This document shows, one piece after another, positions 45,206-57,200 of a DNA stretch of 64,000 nucleotides. The stretch is from Monodelphis domestica. Lineage: Eukaryota > Chordata > Mammalia > Didelphimorphia > Didelphidae. A program made the position numbers and the translations under genes. The notes beneath the pieces were generated by a model, which was not told where the DNA came from, did not search any database, and saw only the letters and a list, made by a program, of their open reading frames with translations. The number at the start of each line of letters is the position of its first letter. Within the stretch, counting starts at the first letter, position 1. Location of the stretch: positions 212,525,635-212,589,634 of the forward strand of contig NC_077228.1 in NCBI RefSeq assembly GCF_027887165.1, in the 5' to 3' direction.

Positions 45206-48200
45206 CTGCAGAGATAAACAAGTCTTTGAAGGAGTTCACAACAACAGTCAAGCCTCCCAAGTTCCCTCAGATTTCTCAGCCCAGTGTCTTTGAATAAGAA
45301 ATTAATGGTTAAGGTGAAACAGCTCTGGCTCAAAGTCTCCCCAAGGCTCAGGAACTCTGGCTTTGTTTGTGGGTCCCTTCCCACCTTGTCTGCTGTGAGA
45401 AGTGACAAAAGATATGGCAGAGACCCCTGCCTCCCCTTCTCCTTCCCCACCCTGTCAATGTTCCCAGAAAAACAGGTGGTATTTTTATAAAGACCTTCCT
45501 TGGGGTAGGCGATAGAAGAAAATGGTTTCAAGTTGACTTCAGAATTACAGGGTAGGGAAGGATCTCAAAAACCATTTCTCAGAGATTCTTAACTCTATCA
45601 ATATGACTAATTTCTCTGTTTATTTTTTAAAACCTTACCTTCCATCTTAAAATCAATATTGTGTATGGGTTCCAAGGCAGAAGAACAGTAAGGGCTAGGC
45701 AATGGGGGTCAAGTGACTTGCCCAGGGTCACACAGCTACAAAGTGTCTGAGGGCAGATTTGAACCTAGGACCTCTGTTCTCCAGGCCTGGCTCTCAATCC
45801 ACTGAGCCACCCAGCTGCCCCTAACTGATGCATTTTAAAACATGATTCTGAGAAAAACTCCCTAGGCTGTCCCAGATTGCTAGAGAAGTCCATGACACAA
45901 ATAAGGTTAGGAACTCCTGATCCATCCCAATATATATGAATCCCTTCTGTAGTATCTCAAGTAGACTGCCATTACTTGAAAATCTCTCAGGGAAACTCAT
46001 CACCCCTGGAGGTAGCCCATTCCACTTTGGGCCAGCCCTCACTGTTAGGAAATTTCCTATGCAAATTTATCTACTTTCACCCCTTTTGCAAACTCTTCCC
46101 TACTCCCTCTAATTCTTCCTAGTTCTGTCCTCTGAGGTCAAGCTAAGCAGGCCTCATTTTTTTTTCTACTGATGGTCCTTAAAATATTTGAACACAGCTT
46201 GCTAGGGGTCACAGTGGATAGAGCACCACAGCCTGGAGTCAGGAAGGCTCATTTCTATGAGTTCAAATCCAATCTCAGACATTAGCTGTGTGATCCTCTG
46301 CAAGTCACTGAACTGTTTCCTCATTTGTAAAATGAACTGGAGAAGGAAATGGCAACCTATTCCAGAATCTCTGCCAAGAAAACCCTAAATGGGTCGTGAA
46401 GAGTCAGACACAGGGGCAGTTAGGTGGCACAGCAGATAGAATGCCAGGCCTGGAGTTGGTTCCAGATACTACCTAGCTGTGTGACCCCGGGCAAGTCATT
46501 CAGCCTTACTGCTGATCTCTTGACTGTCTTCTGTCTTAGAACTGATATCAAGGGAGCAGCATACTAAGTAACTCAGTAGAATTCCAGGCCTGGAGATGGG
46601 GAGGTCCTGAGTTCAAACCTGGCCTCCGACATTTCCTGGCAGTGTGGCTCTGTACAAGTCTCTTAACCCCAATTACCTAGCCCTTACCTCTCTTCTACCT
46701 TGGAATTGCTACTTGGTGTAGATTCTCAGACAGAAGGTAAGGGTTTAATTTTTTTTTTTTAATTCTAAGATGGAAAGGAAGGGTTTTAGAAAAAAAAGTT
46801 GGACACGACTGAAAAAAAGATTCAACAACAACCCATACCTCTATTAGTCTTCTGATCACCAACCTAAATATACCCAGTTCCTACATCCGATGCTTTGTGG
46901 CATGATCTTGAGAGAAAGGGAGATGGGAAAGGGGAGAAGAGAGAGCTGGTTTGCTTCTAGGCCTCAGCTCTTATTCTGGTTCATACCCACTGATGCACAT
47001 CCGAGCATATGGCTTTCCTGGGTCATTTTTCCGGAAACTGGATACACTATCTGCTTGATAGATGTTAAAAATGATCTCCATGTCCCCAGACTTCTCCAAC
47101 AGCCTACTGATAGACCCACAGAAAGGAGATTAAGGGGCCATGAGAACAAATTGAAATAAGGGGGAAATTGGGAGGAGGAAAGGAACAAAGCATTAGAAAG
47201 CAACTACAGTGTGCCAGGGATTGTGCTTTACAAATATTATTAGTAGGACAGGAACTAATATTCCCAGACACTTTCTCTATTCCGATCCCTGAGGCCGAGA
47301 GCTCCCAAGTCTATTCATTCCAGTGCTCCCACCCCTATTTTGCTCCTGGAGAAGACAGCAGTTGCTGTCTGGAGAAACTGATGGAGGGGTTTCTCCCTTC
47401 CATCTCAATTGCTTTATGGCTAAGATCAAAACTGAACTTTTGGTGTGCTGAGGACCCAAAGCTCCTAAGAATTCAAAGGGGGCTCCAGCCTCTGAAACAA
47501 CAGAAATACTGCTTTAGAGACCTACCCATCAACTTCATCAGTAAGGTGCGTGGTCTTCAGTAAGGAGATCTGTTGTAAGACACTGGCTGCATTCAGAAGG
47601 AAAAGAGTTAGAATCCACCGTGGAGTTGTCCTCTGGGAATTAAACTGAACACTTAAAAAAATAAACAATCAGGAGGCAGCTAGGTGGCTCAGTAGACTGA
47701 GAACCAGGCCTAGACTTGGGAAGTCCTGGGTTCCAGTCTAGTCTCAGACACGTCCTACCTGTGTGGTTGATCCTGGGCAAGTCACTTAACCCCCTTTAAC
47801 CCCCCCCAATTATTTTTTAATTAAATTATTGTTGTATAATTTAATAAATGTGTGATATTATATTAATAAAATAATATATTAAAATATTTAATTTTAATGT
47901 ATAAAATTGTATATTTTATATATGCTCTTATAAAACCATATTCTGTCCCAAAGCAATAAGGCCTACCTCTTGAAATAGCATACTAACGTGACCCTGATCT
48001 CCCAGAATTCTGTGAGGGACAGAGGGGTGAGGGTGGGGGCCCAAAAGATCAGAAGACAGTCATACCTGGGCTGGCTGCCTGGTCAGGGCTCAGCAGGGGA
48101 GTGACTGGCTGATTCCACAAGTTGGGGGGTCGGTTCCAGGTGTTCTGCCGCCACCTCCTCTGTAGCAGCTCCTTATACTCCCGCCAGCTGGTGCACCGCT

Positions 48201-51200
48201 GCACCTCGGGGTCTGCATTCACATCGCTTCGGAAGGGAGCAGACCCCCTCTGCTGCTCCCGCTCCCTCCTAGAAAGCTTCTCTTTCCGTTGATTCAGCAG
48301 CTGGCACCAAGGGGCTGCATCAATTTCCCGTGCAGTGACATTCCCCGGGAGCAATTCTGGGTCTGGGGCAAGTAGCAGGGTGTGGGGGTGATCGTGGGCC
48401 ATGTTAGGAAATGCGATCTGATCGAAGTCCCATCGTGGCTTAGAAACTCTCTGGTTCCCATCGTTCTCTGCTGCTCGAGCCTCACTTCTTCCTCCTTCCT
48501 TCAAGGTCCTTTCATGATGTTCTGTCTGGCTGGGGACTGGCTCTGGGAATTCCAGAGGCTGACTGCAGCCCCCTGGACCCTTCACATAGCCTGATTCCTG
48601 GGGTTTCTCTTCCAGGCATCTGCTGTTCTGGCTGGGGGCAGAGTGGATTGGAGTTGCCTGACTTTCATGGGCCCCATCCAGCCCTGAGGGGAGATTCTCC
48701 AGTGCTTTGGGTTTCTTATCAGCAGACCTGCAGGATGTGGGAAAGAAACAGATCTGATCCCAGCGGGGTCACCAGTGGAGGATGCCATCAGTCAGCCCTA
48801 GGGAAGAAGAATTTCTGGCACCATAAAACAACTGGAGAGAAGCTAGGCTGATTTCCGGCCAAAGTGGCTGAATGTTTGGTGCTGGGTTCTCTGGGAATTT
48901 AGTGCTGATGGGGAGGCACATGCTGCCCTCGTCATCACTTGCTTCCACGAATCCACACACCTAGGCCCTTCATAACTCCATCCAACCCCCCCAAACAGCC
49001 GGGGGCTGTTAGAACTGGGACTCGTTACCGAGGACTAGAATTCCTCCTTTTCCTCTTGCCATGCCACTTTTCAGAGCTCCGAGAATTTCCACAATCCAGA
49101 TTAAGCTGCCTCTCATAGGGGGATGGGACCAAGCTGTGGAAAAACAGAAAGTTCACTGAGCCATTTTGCTAATCCAGCATCCTCTGAGCTATATCCCCCA
49201 AGGCCAAGTTAGACAAAAAGAAGAGATGATAGAGAACAAAAGAAGAATTGGAATGAAGAGAGAAGACGCCAACCAGCTAGTTTTATTTGCACTAAGTGAC
49301 CACATGGGGCTTCTGGGATAGGAGAAACTTCCAATATTCTTACCTAGACCTCTTTATAATCAGTGATACACAGGGATAAGAAGACAAATCCAGATTTAGA
49401 GAACAGGGTTTAACTAACTGGCCTTGACTTGATGAATTTTAATATATGACAATAATTATTCTATTATATACTAATAATTAATGACTTAACAATGTTGAGA
49501 ATAACAAGACTTTTAAGCCTAATAATATAAGATATTACCAAACAGATTAAGAAAGATTATATTGCTGATTACTTGAGGGAAGGGATACTCATTTACTGTA
49601 TAATCAAAGTAAACTGAAAATAGTTCTATGTTAGATACTTTATAAACACAAATGACATTTATGTAATGCTTTAAGGTGTGTAAAATGCTATCTGTCTGAG
49701 CGGCTAAGTAGTACAGTGCATAGAGCACTGGGCATGGAGTCATATGACATCTTCCTAAATTCAAGTCTGGCCTCAGATACTTCATAACTGTGTGACCCTG
49801 GGTAAGTCATTAACTCTATCTGCCTCAGTTTCTTCATGTGTAAAATGAACTGGAGAAGGAAATGGCAAACTGCTCAAGTATCTCTGCCAAGAAAATCCTA
49901 AAAGGTGTCATGAAGAGTCAGACATGACTGAAATATTATCTATCTCAGAATAGACAAAGAGAACCAAGAATTTCCTTTCACATTCTCCATCTCTCTATCC
50001 ATCTCTCCATCCGTCCATCCATCTCTCATTTGTCTATCTATCTACCTACCTATCTATCTGTCTATTAATAGAAGGAGGCAGAGAGGGAGTGCAATGTACT
50101 GCATGTCCCCATCCTACCCTCAGGGGCAGAAATAAAAATCACCCCAATTTTTCTGAACCCTATTCTCAGCTGGCAGCTTGATCTCTGGGCTGTGGCAGGT
50201 GGTCTAAGATTCTTACGGTCCCAGTTTTTTGTGTCTCTTTTCAGTGACTTCAGACCACAGTCTTTTAATGACTCCCATCAGTTTGCAAGCTTTTTTCCAG
50301 TATCCTACTTGACCTAATACAGTCAAGTCAGGGCTTGAGACCACAAGAGATTTAGATATCTGATGGACCTAACCTAATTACATGGTGGGAAGCCCCAGCT
50401 GAGTAGACCTTCAGGGTCAATAGAGAACAACCAAGTTGCCTAGGATCTCAGTTCTACAGCAGCCTGAAAGGTCTTACCTAGGTTGGAACCTCCGAACCAC
50501 ATAGCCCAGTCTCTTCAGGTGGCTGAAAACCTAGGGAAGGAAGGAGGAGAAGTCAGACATTCACCCAAATCGGAGGAGGAAAGGAATCTTCTGGATAGTC
50601 TTCATCCTGACACAAAGGTTCCAACAATGGTTACTCAGCATTCCTTCTTGTATCTTGAGCTCCCCAAGGGCAGAAACTGGATTGCTAGATTTTTGTCTTC
50701 TCTTTCTTGCCTTGTTTTCTAATACTTCCCAATTCCTCTGTTGCCTCCATCCATCAAATCCTTACTTAGTACAGGGTTCTACACACAAATCATGACAATT
50801 CAACAACCAGATGGCTCTTGCCATAAGTTCCACAGGAATGTTGTTTAATTATTTTTCATTTGTGTCCTCCTCTTCATGACCCCATCTGTGGTTTTCTTAG
50901 AGTGGTTTGCCATTTTCTTTTGCAGTCCATTTTATATGATGTGAAGATGGGATTAACTCTCCCCTGCCCATTTTTAGATTTAATCACCAAAAGCGTATAG
51001 CCCCCACTTATCGTTAAGTATGGGGAGGTCTGTGATCCATGTGCGTAATAGTGGGTGATGAATCAGAAACCCACTAAGCAAAGCTATAGCTGTAATTGGT
51101 CCACGTAAAATGGAAGGAAGGCACAGGAAGTGATGAAAGGAAGGGTCTTTAAAAGTGGCAAGAACTTCCTGTGACCAGCTCTTTCACCTTCAAACTTGGC

Positions 51201-54200
51201 CCTGGAAGAGCTCCAGCTGGGGATCTTGGACTATTCTTCCATTTCCCCTTGGAACTACCATGTGGGTGAGTGAAAAAGGCTGACTCCCTTTCCTGGCTTT
51301 TCTGGAGGTACTTAGCCTCCAGAAAGGTTCCTACTCTTGGAGGAAGCCTCATGGCTAAAACCCTTGTTTAATTTACCTTTGGGCCGCCCTCTACTGGGGC
51401 CTCTGAAGCCATGCCTGGTTCAGACCCAGCTAGAATTACCTACTCTCTCTCATTTCCTTACTTTCACTCTTTCTCCTTTTATAAATAAACTACCAAAAAA
51501 TGTTCTTCTGACTTGAGTAATAATTTCAGTGACCACACTTTTATGTATTTAGTCCAACCCTTTAAATTTTAATCCTTACACAGATAAGGAAACTCAGGCA
51601 AACAGGGTTAAGTAACTTGTCCAGGGTCACACTATTAAGTACTTTTCTGAGGCCAAATTTGAACTCAGGAAGTCTTTTTGACTCTAGGCCTGGCATTCTA
51701 GCCACTGAGTCACTGAGCTGCCCAGAGGAATTCCATTTTGAATGCTTGGGTATCTGCCTCCCTCCAAAATGCAAGAAGAACATTCCTGGAATAACTTAAT
51801 GCTACTCCTGGCTAATGAGTCAAAGTCCTAGTTATGACTCTGCACAGGAAGGTGATAGGACCTTCTCTTCCATTTCTTGACCAGTATAAACTTAGGACAA
51901 CCTACATGGCTCACATTTATATAGTGCTTTTAAAAAACAAAAAACTTTACCTTCTATCTTCAAATCAATACTAAGTAGGGGGCAGCTGGGTGGCTCAGTA
52001 GATTTAGAACCAGGCCTAGAGAAAGGAGGTCCTGGGTACAAATCTGGCCTCAGACACTTCCCAGCTGTGTGACCCCGGGCAAGTCATTTGACCCCTATTG
52101 CCTAGCCCTGACCACTCTTCTGCCTTGGAATCAACACATAGTATTGATTCCAAGATAGAAGGTAAGGGTTTAAAAAAAAAAAGAATCAACACTAATATAT
52201 AAATACTAATAATACACAGTATTGATTCCAAGATAGAAGGTGAGGGTTTAAAAAAAAAAGAATCAACACTAATACATCAATACTAATAATACACAGTATT
52301 GATTCCAAGATAGAAGGTAAAGGTTTAAAAAAAAAAAGAATCAACACTAATATATCAATACTAATAAAACACAGTATTGATTCCAAGATAGAAGGTAAGG
52401 GTTTTAAAAAAAAAAGAATCAACACTAATATATCAATACTAATAATATACAGTATTGATTCTAAGATGGAAAGTAAGGGTTTTAAAAAAAAGAATCAACA
52501 CTAATATATCAATACTAATAATACACAGTATTGATTCTAAGATGGAAGGTAAGGGTTAAAAAAAAAAAGAATCAATATTAATATATCAATACTAATAATA
52601 CTAATTATTGGTTCCAAAGCAGAAGAGTGGTAAGGGCTAAGCAATAGGGGTCAAGTGACTTGCTCAGGGTCACACAGCTAAGGAAGTGTCTGAAGCCAGA
52701 TTTGAACCCAGAATTTCACATCTACAGGCCTGGCTCTCAATCCACTGAGCCACTACTTGCCCCTATATAGTGCTTCACAAAGGTGTCCTGAAAACATCCT
52801 GGTGAGGTAGGTCATACTAGTTAATTATTCCCATTTTATAGATAAGGAAACTGAGGCTCAAAAGTTAAATTAGAAGGCTTGCCCATGGTGACCTATCTAA
52901 TTTAATTCAACAAGCCTTTATAAAGTGCCAATAAAGACTACACACACAGGAACTGTGCATACAAGGACAAGTCCCAGGCCTCAAAGGTCTCATCTTTTAA
53001 CCGAGATAATAAATATTGGTCCTAGGCTTCTAACCTGTGAGCCCATAGATGTGAATTCCACTTGGGGTCTTTGTTAAGTGGGAGTTTCCTGGCCTGAGGG
53101 TATATGTGTGGGGAGGAGGAATACCTGATACTGCAAAAAGCCTATGGTATCCTGGGTCAGTAGCATCTCATAGGCCTCCTGGATGGACAAGGGCAGGTCC
53201 TGATAGAAAAGCTGGATGGATCCCTGGAAGGGGGAAAACCAAAGCTCTGATTATATGCCCTCTCTCTTCCCTCGATCATGAACATGCACTTACTAAGCAT
53301 TTACAATGTGCCAGGCCCTGTAAGAAAGGCTGGGGATACCAAGAAAGACAGAAATAGTCACTGCCCTCAAGGAACTTACATTCTGATGAGGGAGACGAGG
53401 TGCAAACAACTACATACACAAAATATCTGTCTGTCTGTCTGTCCATCCATCCATTCATCTATCTATCCACCTACCTATCTATATAATCTGTCTATCTATC
53501 CATCTATCTGTCTATCCATCTGTCTGTCATGTCTATTTGTCCATCTATATAAATGGGAGGAAATTTATTCCTTACCTTTGCTCTCCCCTTTCCCCATATT
53601 TGTTTGCCATCACAAAGAGCACAGCTATGAATATTCTTGTACATGTCCAAGGCCATACTTCTTGAAGGCTATACCATCAGAACACAAAGCTCTGGCAAGT
53701 CTTATACCAATCTGGAAAATCTTTTGAGCGTGGGCCTGGTGATGGACTATAGCTCATCTAGGTCAAAGATTAAACCAAAAGGCAGCTAGGAAGCACAGTG
53801 TATAGAGTTCTAAGTCTAGCATGAGGAGGACCCAGGTTCAAATTCAGCCTTAGACACCTTTTGACTCTCTGACCCTGGGCAAATCACTTAAGCCCAATTG
53901 TCTAGCCCTTGCCTCTATTCTGTCTTAGAACTGATACTGAGAGAAGGTAAAGATTTGAAAAACAGAAAAAAAGATTAGACTAAATTCAAAGTGGCTCATT
54001 ACTAGGTTAACTTAAGGGTGATACATTTGTCAGCCATAGAAGCTCTTTAATCTACGTTATAGTCTATGTCAATAAAGGAGGAGATATTTTGGGTAATATA
54101 AGTGATACTAAACAATTTTAGGAAAATATATTACTGGGGGGCAGCTAGGTGGTTCAGTAATTTGAGAGCCAGGCCCCAAGACAAAAAGTCCTGGGTTCAA

Positions 54201-57200
54201 ATCTGGCCTCAGACACTTCCCAGCTACGTGACCCTGGGCAAGTCACTTAACCCCCATTGCCCTGCCTTTACCACTTTTCTGCCTTGGAACCAATACACAG
54301 TATTGATTCTAAGATGGAAGATAAGGATTAAAAAATATATATGTTATTTTATCTCCATAAAATTTTGACATGGAAGGTTATCCTTGATGAATAGTAGATG
54401 TAAAGAGGCAGGATTGTGCAAATTATATGCTGTATCAGACTACATATTTACACACAATTTATTGGAAGCTACGTTGAATTTAAGATTTTGCTGTGCTTAC
54501 AATTTGACTATTTAAAAAGAAAAAGGAAGGGAAATGTGGTATAGAGGACAAATAACCACGCTCAGTATAAAAAACAAGGGATTCAAATCCCAACCCTGAT
54601 ATATGCTAGAGGTGTAATCCTGGTAAAATCGCCTTCAGTGTTCTAAGCCAGACATGTCAACATGACTCCTAGGGGCAGGAGGTGGGGGCATGGGAGTTTT
54701 GTATACAGAACCAGTATAAAATATAATTAGAAAAAATAAAATTAAAAAAAAATGTAATTAGAAGGGGCAGCTAGGTAACATAATGAATACAATACCACCT
54801 CTAGAGTCCGGAGACCCAAGTTCAAATCTGGTCTCACATACATGCTAGCTGTTTGACCTTGGGCAAGTCACTTAACTCCAATTGCCTAGCCTTTACCACC
54901 TTTAGGCTTTGGAACTTTAATAACTTCAGAGGTATAAAAGCTCCAAACTTAAGAAAAACAGCATTTTAAAGATTAAGTAGTTGAAATTTTAAAATATTGG
55001 TGTTTCTTATTTAATGTCAACATAAACACAATCGTGTACTACATCAATATAACTTGGTTTTCTTTTCTTTTCTTTTCTTTTTAAAAACCCTTACCTTCTA
55101 TGACCTAGCAGTACCAGTTCTCAAATTGTACTATAAAGCAGTAATCATCAAAACAGTTTGGTACTAGCTTAGAAATAGAATAGTAGATCAATGCAATAGA
55201 TTACATACATAATATATAGGAGTAAATGACCCAGAAACCTAGTTTTTGATAAACCCAAAGACCCCAGTTTTGGGGATAAGACTTCACTATTTAACAAAAA
55301 CTGTTGGGAAAACTGGAAAATAGTATGGTAGGCACTAGGTACAGACCAATATCTCACATTCTATACCGAGAAAAGGTCAAAATGGGTATAAGAATTCGAT
55401 ATAGTGAAACCAAAACTAAATTAGAGGAACACAGAATATTTTACCTGGCAGATCTTTGGAGAAGGGAAGAATTTATGACCAAACAAGAGATAGAAAATAT
55501 TTTAAGATGTAAAATGAATAATTTTGATCATATTAAACTAAAAAAAACCTTGTACAAACAAAACCATTGTTACCAAGATTAGAAGGGAAAATTTTATAAT
55601 AAATTTTTTGATAAAGTTCTCATTTCTCAAATTTTTTACACAACTAAGTCAAATTTATAAAAATACAAGTCCTTCCCCAATTGAGAAATGGTCAAAGAAT
55701 ATAAACAAGTAATTTTCAGATAAAGAAATCAAAGATGTCAGTAATCATAGGAAAAAATGTCCTAAATTACTCTTGACTAGAAAAAATGGACCTCACACCT
55801 CAGTCAATAGGACTGTAAAGGAAATTGATAAATATTGGAGGGGATGTGGCAAAAATGGGATAATAATGCATTGCTGATGGAGTTGTGAACTGATCCAACC
55901 ATTCTGGAGAGCAATTTGGAAGTATGCACAAAGGGCTATAAAACTTTGCATACTGCTTGATCCTGTAATACCAATTCTGGGTCTGTATACCAAAAAGATC
56001 ATAAAAAAGGAAAAAGTACCTACTCATAGAAAAATATCAATAGCAGCTCTTTTTTTGTGGCGGCAAAGAATTAGAAATTGAGGGGATGTCCATCAATTGT
56101 CAAATGGCTGAACAAATTGTGGTATGTGTTTGGTGATGGAATACTATTGTGCTATAAAAATGATAAGCAAGATGATTTCAGAAAAAAGCTGAAAAGATCT
56201 TCAGGAACTGATATAGAGCAAAATAAGTAGAACTAGGAGAACATTGTAAACAATAACAGCAATATCGTATGATGATCAAATGAAAGATTTAGCTACTTAG
56301 CAATACAACAATCTGGGACAATTCTGAAGGACATCTGACAAAGAATGCTATTCACCTCCAGAGAAACAACTGTTGGAGTCAGATGCACCTCAAAAGCATG
56401 CTATCTTTCACATTAGTTTATTTGGGTTTGGTTTTATATAAGTATTCTCTTACAGCAATGACCAATACGGAAGTATGTTGTCATGATAATAACATATAAT
56501 CCAAATAAAATTGCTTACTATCCTTGAGAGAGGGGAGGGGAAGAAAGGGGAGGAAGACAATTTGGAGCTTATAATTTTGGAAAACATGTTCAAAATAGTT
56601 ATTACATGTGATTGAGAAAATATCTTGGAATATAAATTAAAAACAACAATAAAACCCCCAAATCCTTACTTTCTGACATAGAATAGATACTGTCAGTTCA
56701 AAGGCAGAAGATTGGTAACTATGAGATAATTTGATTTAGTGAGTCACATAGCCAGAAAGTATCTGAGGCCAGATCTGAACCCAGGATTTCCCATCTTCAG
56801 GCCTGGCTCTCAATCCACCGAGCCACCTAGCTACTGCTACAAGTTGATTTTCAAGATTTGTAAAAATGATCAAATAAAATATATTTTAAAAAATAAAATA
56901 AAATAAAATAAAGATTTGTAAAAATGTACACTAGGAGTTTCTCAGTATCTGAAAGGATTGACTTTGTAATTCTGGCCTCAAGATCACTCAAAGAACAAGG
57001 TTTTCATTCAGATAGTTTTGTTGTGATCCCACATGAAAAAAGTCTAAAAGAAATAGCCAAGTGGCCAAGGCAGAGGAAGATTTTTACAAATCCTCCTTCC
57101 TCAAAATGTCATCCAGAAATATTAATGAATACATGCAATCATACTGCTGTAGTTGTCTCATTAAAGTGAAAAAAATGTAATATATTATTCAAAATTCACT

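Noticed and set aside
45055-45531. 158-codon open frame starting upstream of TSEN54 exon 11
   Set aside because: Only 45,205-45,055 is exon. The upstream part passes through the acceptor CTCTGCAG into intron.
52192-52425. 77-codon minus frame with internal repeats
   Set aside because: Produced by the 77-base satellite.
52137-52600. CRISPR-like regular spacing
   Set aside because: The whole unit, not just a short repeat, is conserved, so this is a tandem satellite in a mammalian intron.
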